A stretch of DNA of 64,000 nucleotides from Pseudoneurospora amorphoporcata (lineage: Eukaryota > Ascomycota > Sordariomycetes > Sordariales > Sordariaceae), in assembly GCA_033297205.1 (NCBI GenBank), contig MU859102.1:62001-126000 (forward strand), given 5' to 3'. Positions 1-9,683 of this stretch are shown one piece after another. The position numbers were made by a program, and so were the translations under genes. The stretch's first letter is position 1. Each line of letters starts with the position of its first letter. Below the pieces are notes generated by a model, which was given only the letters and a program-made list of their open reading frames with translations, was not told where the DNA came from and ran no database searches.

Positions 1-918
1 GGATGGAGCTGGGCGCTTTCATTTGATTTTGTTGCTCGTCTTTAAGCCAACCCTCATTTGCTTGATACGTCCTCTGACGTTTACAAACCTTTCTAAACTG
101 GAGCCTGCTTCATCCACCTTAGAAATTCTTGAGACTTGAGGATGCCTTTGTGACAGGGCAGCTGGATGATGGGGTGTCGTGGTGTGAGCAGTACGTACCC
201 TTCTTTCCCAATTCGGACTTAGGTGGACAAATGATTGGACATCAGGCGTTCAGGGGATTTAGCTCCGACTAAATGGCCTTAATTGTGGATCAGTTGTGTC
301 CGACGTCGATGGCAACCTTCACTTGAGATCTTTTCGAGGGCTACAACAACCTTCAACAGAGGCGCATCTACGGTAGAGGTATTGGTTTTTCTTCCACCCC
401 AAAAAACACCTCACTACTGGACATACAAAGGAATCAAACAAGACACGGGAAGGAACGCTGCCAGCAAATCAACCCCCCCACTTTGAAGGAGGAAGATCGA
501 TTCTTTCCTCTTCCCGCAGACACTATTGTGCCTTCCATCCACCGAACCAGAAAGGCTTACCCTCGACTTCCCGGTCATATCAAGAGGAGTAAAGAATGCA
601 GGGGAAGAAGCGTTGTCGTTAGATTATCGCCCCCGCTTCGGAGGGAGAAGGTGCACCTACCTCTATAGGTAAGGTAGGCTTTTCCCCTTTCGCACTGAAG
701 AGTGGTTCCTCAGAGAACCTCGCCCGAACAATGAACTTATTATCAACTTTGGCTCAAATCCCATTCTCCATCGTCTTCCAAGTTTATGTTCGATTGGTAG
801 CCATCCGCAAATCATTCGTTTTTTTACCGACTCTCGATCGGTTCTTTCATTCACTACTTGATTCCGTTACACAACAATCTCTCCCCCAAAGCAGCATATC
901 TAGAACATCGCTCTCAAG
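1..918. other. Window start, no supported gene
   Basis: Only short open frames occur here, none with recognisable protein character and none linked to the downstream gene by plausible splice sites. It may hold the promoter and leader of the gene that begins near 1090, or the flank of a gene outside the window. Confidence 0.5.
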
Positions 919-929
919 ATGAATCCACC

Positions 930-1212
930 CACACCACATTTTGTTTCCGCCCACGAGGGGTGCCCCTACCAAGAGGCTTATTTTCAGGAGCAGGTCTAGA
1001 GGTACCCCGAAGAACAAGTCCATCTCCAGAAACAGACCTATCCGCAGGTAACGAAACCGGACACAAAGAACGACGAAGAGATCCATCACATGGTTCCAGC
1101 CCGCGATGAATGGTCCCACGAAGAGGCTTATTTGCAGGAGGGTTACCGCCGGGAACAGGCCTATCCGCAGGCAACGAATCAGGGCACAAAGAACGACGAA
1201 GAGACCCATCAC
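930..1212 (+). repeat. Degenerate two-copy tandem repeat with in-frame stop
   Basis: Two related segments lie in direct tandem: copy A about 961-1089 and copy B about 1111-1212. Both begin with a block around AAGAGGCTTATTT and end with a block around CCTATCCGCAG followed by AAGAACGACGAAGAG. Copy A carries 27 extra bases (nine codons) in its middle. Both copies read in the same frame as the downstream coding sequence (EAYxQE...YPQ...TKNDEE..HH). A TAG at 997-999 interrupts copy A, so the frame opened by an ATG at 919 stops there, and 1090 is the next in-frame ATG. Confidence 0.75.
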
Positions 1213-2464
1213 TTCGTAACTGAATCAAAACAAGACGTTGATCGGCTCGTTGACACGGCTCTACAGCTGACCTGGGACATGTGTTTCGATGGCACCCAGG
1301 TCGTCTTCAAGGAACCAGAGACATTGACCATCTTCAAGGTGGAACCCATTAGACTACAGATATCTAGTCATACCATTTGGATACGCGACGACCATAACAT
1401 AAAGGATGAGGAGCTGTCGTTGGATCCCGCGGAGGCGACCCTCGTTCGAGCTATGAAAGCAGGGAAATCTAGAATCTTGCACTGTCTCAAGCTGCGAGGA
1501 CCCAAGTCCTTGGAAGCGGACAAGCTTTTCATGAAACTTTCGCCGAATGATTTCAGGCTGAGTAAGTTTCTTGTCTTCATGTTTTCGACATGGCTTTCAA
1601 TATTTTGTTGGCCATGTGCGTGTTGTGTATTCTGTCTATGATTGGTTCTGTACAGCGAGAGTTACCTGATCGAATCTGATACTTGTGGCCAGAACGCGAA
1701 CAAGACACCGAGAAGCTGAACAAGTTCAAATTCTACAAGCACAACCTTCATGCTCCCAAGGGCTCGAACGATATCTTTGTCTGGTACGTTGCATTATTCA
1801 ACAAATAGTTCAATTGGACATCACAAGATTCGCTATCACTTTCCTGTCTCCCAACCACATCTCTGAAAGCAACATGGCAGTAGCACACACAACAAACTAA
1901 CGACGAGGAAACGATTCAAATTATAGCATCCCAAACCACCCCTGGCCCGAGTTCTCTCAACCATTCACCTGCCTCCATTGCAACCTGACCACAGATAACG
2001 TCACCATGGACCAGTTTCAGCTTCCATCTATCGACACCTCCCGCCCCAGGACCTCGGAAGTCAGAATCCTGCACAACCAAAACCTCTGTCGCTACCACGA
2101 CTACCACCATAATAGCGGCCGTTCCCTCGGCTATCACGAGCTTTGGGCGCTCAATGCGTTCCACCAGGGGGGTATATCGTTTGGCACTGGCCGCGAGAGT
2201 AACCCCGGACGTTGCCGAAGACAAGGCTTGAAGAAATACCTCGTTGGAAAATCATCACATTTCCGATATTTTATACATCGCATGCGCGAGGAGGTTTTGG
2301 TGGAAAGAGGACATCTAGTCACTACGGAAGCGGATCTGAAGTTGGGGACGTTCTTTGAAGAAGGATCTGTGTCTGAGTACGTTCCCGATGGTTACAAGGG
2401 AAAAAGGAAGGCGAAGAGGATTGGGGTTATCGGGGATGGGAGGCCTGTTGTGGGGAGAGACTAA
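1090..2464 (+). CDS. Hypothetical protein, 366 aa, three exons
   Basis: I do not recognise the family. The model joins 1090-1561, 1693-1783 and 1927-2464; the introns have GTAAGT and GTACGT donors, and removing them gives one continuous 367-codon frame. The N-terminus contains the second copy of a degenerate repeat (EEAYLQEGY...AYPQ). The middle reads as an ordinary globular domain. The C-terminal half contains a CLHC pair and a CRYHDYHH cluster that could bind metal, then a basic stretch (GKRKAKR). The start is uncertain: an ATG at 919 is in the same frame but is cut off by TAG at 997-999, so 1090 is used. Both introns (131 and 143 nt) are long for this window. The gene converges on the 522-aa gene on the other strand. 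It could be a decaying or fast-evolving gene. The coding nature of exons 2 and 3 is well supported by frame continuity, but the function is unknown. Confidence 0.65.
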
Positions 2465-3293
2465 AAAGGAGGACGAGGAGGAGGGGGATGATGATATGGA
2501 AGAAGTAGGGCCTCCGGGTCAAGGTGCGCCTTTGACTGAGTGATGTTCTACGTGGCGGGAATATGGAGGGTGTATTGAAATCATGGCGGACGTGGGAAGG
2601 TCTTAGCAAGCGCACATGTTTTCTATTGTTGTTATACTAGCGAGACGAAGTAGTTGATTCAACTAGTTGTTAGTGAATAGATTTGGCGTTTGGTTAACTC
2701 GCAGCTCGAGGAATATAGCTCTGACTCCTCTTTACAGTATTTGTACTACCAAGTTGTCAGATGGTTTCGGGCTTCTCCTCTCCTCCTTTCCTTCCATGTC
2801 TTATAATAGATTGATTTTCTACGTTATTACATTTTCGCTTCACCTTGAATGATCCCGATTTCACTTTTCTTCACCTTCACTTCATCTCTCTGTTCACAAT
2901 TTCCCCCACTTTGCATGTGTACATCGTTTTCTCCCTGAAGAGTCAACCAACACAGCTTGCCATACCTAACGGATACTGAACATCAGTGGTTCTGAATGTT
3001 CAATGATAGAACAGCTTCGGTAAAAATGAAAATAGTGAAACATGGTAGTCGGACGAAACAGTGGTCCAAGTAATCAAAATTCATAAACATGAAAACGTTT
3101 GCTATATACATGCCTTCGAACCATGTCACCTCTTTGAAAATATTATTGGCGTCGATGAAAGGAAGAGAAGGAAAAGGGTATTAGCAGTTATCGTACAAAC
3201 AAGAAGGCGACGTGACAGCATCACTCATTCTTGTCTCCTCGACCAAGACGTAGATGACATGCAGGACCTCATATCATCACTCATCAACCACTT
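2465..3293. other. Convergent intergenic region
   Basis: It holds the 3' ends of two convergent genes. It is T-rich around 2740-2900 as expected for 3' untranslated sequence. No other feature is seen. Confidence 0.5.
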
Positions 3294-4862
3294 TTACTTC
3301 CAAAACCACCCCTCTTTCTTTCCATCCTTGCTATCATCATCCCTGTTGTTTCCTTCCTGGTCACGGTCCTTCTTGGCGAGGGAGTTGGTCTTGTCGTCTT
3401 CATCATCAGCACCAATGATGTTGCCAAAAGACCAAGAACGCTTACTTGAAACCGAGTGGCTGCTCGATCTGCTAATCACGTTGCCCTCGGCATCCTTCCT
3501 GATGATTTCCTGCTTGACGTGCACGGCACCGGATGCGTCAGTATACTCTTCTTTCTTGATGGTTTCGGTCACCCCGTTCTTTTCGTTGGTGGTGGTCGTG
3601 GTGACGGTGCTGTTGTCATGTCTGGTAGCGACAGCCGTGGTCTCGGAGGAGGACTTGGTGATGAGACTGTCCGAGTTATTGTTGTCTCGCAGAACATCTT
3701 GAGAATCGATCCAATCATCGAAGAAGCGCTTGGTCTCCTTGACCTCGCTGGCAATGGACTTGAAGAGCGTGCTCAGCGACCGGTTGGACTCGTTGAACGC
3801 TGACAGGATGACGTCAGATAAATCCTGCTCTGTTTCAGGATGCTGCTTCTTGTTCTTATCATTCGAGTTGTTGGTCTTTCGCAAATCCTTATTCTTCAAA
3901 GACTCCCGCTCTGTCTCCTCGGTCAACGCGCGGTCGAACTGGTTAACGAACCAGTTCAAGTTGTCAAAGAAGCCGTTGGACATGTCAACAACGTTGCCAA
4001 TTGAGTTGCTAACATCGTTGATGATGCGTCCTTGCATCTCTAGAACAGCCTCGTCCCTATTCCTGTTCTTGTTGTCGGTCCAACGGGAAGCGTCGACTCC
4101 CAGGTTCGACACGAGCTGAGAAAGGACGTTATTGTGGAAGTCGTCCTTCTTCGCCTCCTCTTTTCTCCATTCGATCCACTCGTCCATGCTGCGCGGCGAG
4201 CAATATCGACGGTCGGAGGCGTCGACGAACAGGCGAGAGTAGAGAGGGAACCAGGCCTCGTCAAGCTTGCGGAAGCGTATTCTCTGGTCCATATCAAGGG
4301 CTCGGAGCATGTCCGGGGCCACGGTCTTGTTCTGTTGGAGATACTTCGGATAGAGGGGATATTGTTTGGTGAACCAGTGAGATTCGATACTCCTCATTGG
4401 CTTGGCCGAGCTTGCTGCCAGAAGATCCTCAAAGGCGTCCTCCCAGCCAAATAGGGCGGGATCCATTTCCGAAGTTAGACCCTTGGGAACGGGCTTCCAG
4501 CCGAGCTCAAGAGAAAGGCGGACTGGAGAGTAACTGGAGCGCAGCAGGAAGAGTCTCCAGGCGCGAGCTGCTTCGAAGTAGTTGGTGCCATGATTGCGTA
4601 GCTCGTCCAAGTGGCGCTCCAGCTCTTCAGATGCCTTGTTGTTCTCATAGAGGCGGATGTCGGACAAGTTCTTGCCGCGAGTGATGTCGGTGCCCAGGGC
4701 TGGTGAGGATGGTGCATCTCTTCTGGACAACTGATAGGGGGTGAGATACAGAATGGAGTCGAGGATGGTGTGGATGCCGGCGCCGATGTTGTCGTTGACG
4801 TGCTCCTTGAACGTCCTGAAGGGCTTCAGGAACTCGTTGAGCGGGTCGTTGTCATCGCGCAT
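3294..4862 (-). CDS. Conserved-looking fungal hypothetical protein, 522 aa
   Basis: This is an intronless frame. The ATG at 4862 was chosen because the residues above it (to 5051) look like translated leader, whereas MRDDNDPLNEFLKPF begins ordinary protein sequence. Residues 1-330 are mixed helical sequence rich in Trp, Arg and Tyr with no clear membrane segment. Residues about 330-522 are low complexity and rich in Asn, Lys, Asp and Ser, with a segment resembling beta repeats (TTTTTNEKNGVTETIKKEEY, then GAVHVKQEIIRKDAEGNVI). The last residues are GWFWK, an exposed aromatic terminus that could be a docking motif. No catalytic motif is recognised. The gene is convergent with the 366-aa gene and divergent from the NIPA-type transporter, across about 1.7 kb. 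Length and codon use support a real gene; function is unknown. Confidence 0.8.
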   Translation of the reverse strand: MRDDNDPLNEFLKPFRTFKEHVNDNIGAGIHTILDSILYLTPYQLSRRDAPSSPALGTDITRGKNLSDIRLYENNKASEELERHLDELRNHGTNYFEAARAWRLFLLRSSYSPVRLSLELGWKPVPKGLTSEMDPALFGWEDAFEDLLAASSAKPMRSIESHWFTKQYPLYPKYLQQNKTVAPDMLRALDMDQRIRFRKLDEAWFPLYSRLFVDASDRRYCSPRSMDEWIEWRKEEAKKDDFHNNVLSQLVSNLGVDASRWTDNKNRNRDEAVLEMQGRIINDVSNSIGNVVDMSNGFFDNLNWFVNQFDRALTEETERESLKNKDLRKTNNSNDKNKKQHPETEQDLSDVILSAFNESNRSLSTLFKSIASEVKETKRFFDDWIDSQDVLRDNNNSDSLITKSSSETTAVATRHDNSTVTTTTTNEKNGVTETIKKEEYTDASGAVHVKQEIIRKDAEGNVISRSSSHSVSSKRSWSFGNIIGADDEDDKTNSLAKKDRDQEGNNRDDDSKDGKKEGWFWK

Positions 4863-6524
4863 TGTGGTGTGATCACCGATGGTTGATCGAGTATTCTTCG
4901 ATGAAAGATGAAATTGAAGAGGGCAAGTGAAGAACAGGTGATGTGTCTTCCATTTGTAGGTTGAGGTGTGGTTGAGGTCGTTTCCGTGCGGGGGTGGGGA
5001 ATTGGAGCTTGTGCTTCTTGTGATGCCACTAGAGAATGACCTCAGTGGCACTCTCTAGATGCTTCTGTTGCACGGGACAGCTGAGGTACGTACCTCCCGG
5101 ATATCGGACGAGTACATCTATGGCTATCTGTCTATATCCGAGCAGCTGGGCTATAAGGTAGAGAGAATGACATTATATCCCAACAAAGGGCCACGCCCAC
5201 ATCCTCTCTTTGAGATCTGAGCATCATGTGACGTTTCTCCCTGCCTCTGGACCAACCTGAGTGTCAGCCAAAGGAGATGTAATGTAGGTGCAGTGTTGTG
5301 TATAAGTGTTAGCGTTCACAGATGGTGTTAACTCGCAGTGTCCAATAAGCAGTAAACGCACGAGGGTGATACGGTCTTGACACCGACAACGATCCAAACT
5401 CTAACCCCAGAGGACTCTTCTTGCATATGGACATTTTGAACCGGAAGAGTCCGCAGAGTCAGTGCGCGGGAAAAGAAGGTGAAGCGAGGTTGAGAAGAGC
5501 TGAAGACGGGAGTTAACAATTGAAGACGACAAACACAAAAATAACTTGGATCTTTAACAGCAGCTGCCCCACCACAGCCTGTAATGGAAATTGGAATCGT
5601 TGGAATTGCCCGACCCGATAGCGATATGGAAGTGGAGCCTTCAATGAGTGACAGGCGGCCAGACACCTAGCATCCGGACATGAGGCGAACCTTCCAGGGT
5701 TCATCTGGCGCTATTCCTGGCAACAACAGCGACCCTCAATCCCGGCACCCATTTTAGCGACGCCATCGAATCTGTGCCTGCACAATTTGTTAGTGTCGTG
5801 GGTTCCTCAAGGGTTCCTGTCCATAATGACCATCTCGTATGACAACTTGTACCTAGACAGGAACTTGGGTAGTCTGGCTCGGACTCTCGCGCACAACTCG
5901 GGCTGCGCATTCGACAACCACCACCATCATCACTCTGGATCTCGAGATGCGACCTGGACGTTGTCCTCCTCTATCGCTGCAATTTCACCCTCCACGGAAC
6001 ATCCACTCGAAACTCCGATCAGCTACTGCGACTACCGCGACACTAGTCTCGTAATAGACGTCGACATTTCCGAGGTTCCTGTTCTTCTCGACCAGTTCTT
6101 GCTTCTCCTTCCTATTTTCTTCTTGCTCACATCAAGCGCCCGACCAACAATCCCCAAAATTTGTAACGTTTTTAGGCAGCCGGTAAAAGCGCAAAGATAA
6201 AAAGACCATACGGGCAGTCAACAACAGCCAGCAACCACTCCTGAAACCGAAACCGAAACCTTACTCGACACGAGCCTACCTACCTGTACATGCAAGCGGA
6301 AGCAGGGCATCACCCGCCGTCCTATATCGCCAACTGATTGCTTCACATGCGCTTCCCATTCACGAACCAACCTTCCATGACCAGAGGCAGTGAGTCTTGA
6401 ACGCCGCGAGCCGTGTGCGTTGCTCACCAGGACGCCGCTCCATTCGCGACCTCGATCCCCCATCTCGATCCCGAACCAAACCCCTCCGATCCCGGTTCCG
6501 AAGACAACAACCCCGACGACAACC
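4863..6524. promoter_or_regulatory. Divergent promoter region with upstream ORF at 6377-6400
   Basis: This 1.7-kb spacer separates two divergent genes and contains no frame with convincing protein character. The last 300 bases before 6525 are rich in C and A, typical of a fungal 5' leader. A short upstream reading frame (ATG at 6377, seven codons, stop ending at 6400) precedes the transporter start and could dampen its translation if it is in the transcript. Confidence 0.45.
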
Positions 6525-9180
6525 ATGCGCTTGCCCGCTCCCGCCTCCGCAGCCGGTCTGTGGCCCATAGAATACATACCTGACGTCGATATCCCGTTCG
6601 CCGACGGAGGCGATCATGGCAATGACGACGAACTACAGAACTGGTCCTCGCTGATCGGCATCATCACCGCCATCTGCGGCAACATCCTAATAGCTCTTGC
6701 GCTCAACGTCCAACGATATGCCCACATTCGCTTGAACCAACACCGGGCCGAGGTACGACGGCGCGCAAAGCAGGCGCTCAGGGAGGCCAGGGCCAAGGCG
6801 AATGGGACAAGTTCTGGAAGTGGAGGTATATACGGAACCACAGCCCCATCTGACGGGAGTCTCTCGAGGAAGGACACCACTCGCCATCCCAATAACGACC
6901 TGGCCATTGATGCCCACGAAACCGAGCCTCTCACACGGTCCTCGGATTCTACGGACTCGGGTTGGTCCGAGTCTTCGACTCCCACTGGAGGGGAGATCAA
7001 GGCCGCAACTACATATCTGAAGGATCCTTACTGGTGGCTAGGCCAGGGCTTGATCACAGTGGGCGAGACGGGCAACTTCCTGGCATATGGCTTTGCTCCG
7101 GCTTCCGTCGTCAGCCCACTCGGCGTTGTAGCTTTGGTCTCCAACTGCATTATTGCGCCCATCTTTTTCAAAGAGGTTTTCCGGCGGCAAGACTTCTTCG
7201 GTGTACTTATTGCCGTGGCCGGTGCCGTGACAGTGGTCTTGAGTGCCGAATCGCAAGAGACCAAGATGGGGCCCCATGAAGTATGGGATGCGATTACGAC
7301 CATGGAATTCGAGATCTACATGGGCCTTAGCTGTGCCTTGATTGTTCTCCTTATGTGGGCGAGCCCCAGGTACGGCAACCGAACCATCCTGATAGATTTG
7401 GGTCTGGTCGGTCTCTTTGGTACGTTTGTAACCATCTTGCCAGCAGTCGCCTTATACTAATACCCAGTGTTATGTAGGCGGATATACTGCGCTCTCTACC
7501 AAAGGCGTCTCATCTATGCTCTCCTCCACTCTTCTCGCGGCTTTCACCACACCTATTACATATGTTCTACTCTTTGTCTTGCTCACCACGGCAGTCATGC
7601 AAGTCCACTATGTAAACAAGGCACTCCGGCGTTTCGATTCTACCCAGGTCATCCCCGTCCAGTTTGTTCTGTTTACGCTATCTGTAATCATTGGGAGTGC
7701 CGTCCTCTATAGGGACTTTGAGAGGACAACCAGCAAGCAGGCGCTCAAGTTTATCGGCGGCTGCATGTTGACCTTCTTCGGCGTATTCCTCATCACCAGC
7801 GGCAGGCCGCACCATGAAGAGGAAGAGGAGGAAGAAGATGTTCTCTCCGACGTCGAGGGCATCGACGAAACCATTGGCCTTGCAGAACAAGGCCCATCGC
7901 TAGGAGCAGCAGCGGCAGTCGTCGCCGCGACCTCTTCATCACCACACACGCCCCGCCAGCCTTCTCGCAGACGTAGCGATTCCGCGAGATCCCGGCGGTC
8001 GTCGCGTGTCAGTTTCAAAGAAACCGCAGTCAGACCCTTATCAGCAGTAGAGGAGGCGGAGGATACTGGCTATTCTTCGCGCACTCACACCGGATCCAAA
8101 TCCCAGATCACTCTCGTTGAGGAATCAGAGCACGATGACAACGAAGACGCCCCTTTACTCGATAACCCCTGGCAAGACAGGAACGGAAGCGAAGACTACA
8201 TCCCCGAAATCGACGCCCATTACCAACACCCGGGCACCGGCCCACACACCATCTCTTCAGACACCATCCCCTCCATTCCCGTCTCCTCCGACGAATTCGC
8301 CACCACCGACCTTCTCTCAACCACACCCCGACCCAACATCACCATCATCCGCGGCTCCTCCCCCGCTGCCGGCTCCAGCTCAGCCCGGACACCCCACTCC
8401 GCATCGCGGCCTGTCACCCCCCGCGCACCATTCTCCTCCTCCTCCGTACCACGAGCCTCCAACCCTTACCCACACACCCACCATTACGGTCATCATCACC
8501 ATAATGCTGGCGGTAACCCACCCATGATCTCCCCTTCGCCCTTCTCTTCCACCCTCGGCGCCGTGGTAGCCGACAGATTACTCCCCCACCTCGGCATGTC
8601 GTCGACAGAAAACGACTCGCCTACCCAGAGAAGGATAGCAGGCCGAAGAAGCAGACCTGGCTTAAGAAACAGTTTGTTCGTGCCGCAGGATGAAATAGAC
8701 CATGACGGCGGGTACTACGATCTGGAAAATGGCAGGGGGCGCGGAAGTGCGGTGGGTAGTAGCAGCACGTTTGGCCCGTTGTTGGATCTTACCGGGTTAG
8801 GTGGGCAGGGCAATAATAGCAAAGGGGAGGGTCGGGATGAAGAAGGGATAAGAGGGCGCACGAGAAGTTTGAGCGGGACGTTGGCGGAGTTGTTGAGTGG
8901 TGGGTGGAGGATGAGTGGAGGTGGTGGTGGCGGTCCGTCTCACGTTAGCGCGAACGTTGCCACTGCTACGAATAGTAACAACGGGTCGAACACGACAATA
9001 CGAGGGCCCAGTGCTGGTAGAACTAGTAGAAGCAGGATGGGAATGAGGAGGAGAGGGACGGATCCGAATTTTAGGGTATTAGGTAGTGGAGAGAATGGGG
9101 TTCGTGAAGATGGGGAGGAGCAGCAGGATGAGGAAGGGCAAGGAAGTGGGTTGGAGACGACAAGGAGTGCTGCTGTATAA
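6525..9180 (+). CDS. NIPA-family magnesium transporter with long C-terminal tail
   Basis: The predicted product is a multi-pass membrane protein of the NIPA (DUF803) family, which moves Mg2+ across membranes. The model joins 6525-7419 and 7478-9180; the 58-nt intron has a GTACGT donor and TACTAAT before the acceptor, and splicing restores the family sequence LFGGYTALSTKG. The protein is 865 aa. One hydrophobic segment lies at about 42-62, then a Ser/Thr-rich loop, then a dense run of membrane helices up to about 420, with the family hallmarks SPLGVVALVSNCIIAP, FFKE and MQVHYVNKAL. After ITSGR comes about 440 residues of disordered tail rich in Ser, Gly, His, Asp and Arg. The ATG at 6525 has a good context; the frame is open upstream but without another ATG. 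The tail makes it roughly twice the size of animal NIPA proteins. Family assignment is strong; direction and substrate are inferred. Confidence 0.9.
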
Positions 9181-9683
9181 ATCTGGTTTTTAGGGGAAGG
9201 GTGGAACTTTGTTGTTTTCGGCATCTAGAAGGCATACGAGCGAGTATCGCGAGAAAAAGCAAGGCAGGCAGGCGTTCTGTTCCGTAATGCGGCATGTAGA
9301 AGGCGTAACAATATCACTGAGCGTTGTCTTCGTCCAGAATTGCAATTCAAGAAAAGTTTACCAGTGTGCACGGCGGGAATACTATACGCCTAGCTTTCGC
9401 TCTGTTATTAAGGTATTAGCGGAAGGCGAAGAGAAGTGTAAAGAGAAATGTGAAGAGAAGTGTGAAGAGAGAAGCGAAAGAGTTAGACGAAGCTGAGTCA
9501 ATGTAGAGTGCAAAGTAGTCCACCCACTTAACCTTTAGCAAGCGTATACTACTGAGGAAGTTAAGAAAAAGGTGTTGGGAAACGCTAAAACATTGCTTTT
9601 GAACGTGATATAACTATAACATGAGAGACCCATTGAATATGATGACATGCCCTCTCCTACATTAAACCCAAAGAACCCAGAGC
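9181..9683. other. Convergent 3' region
   Basis: It holds the 3' ends of the NIPA-type gene and NOP4. It contains a small purine-rich tandem repeat (listed separately) and an AT-rich segment around 9540-9640. No gene is seen. Confidence 0.5.
9428..9475 (+). repeat. Four 12-bp purine-rich repeats
   Basis: Four imperfect copies of GAAGAGAAGTGT run head to tail at 9428-9439, 9440-9451, 9452-9463 and 9464-9475. They lie in the presumed 3' untranslated region of the NIPA-type gene. Confidence 0.7.
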
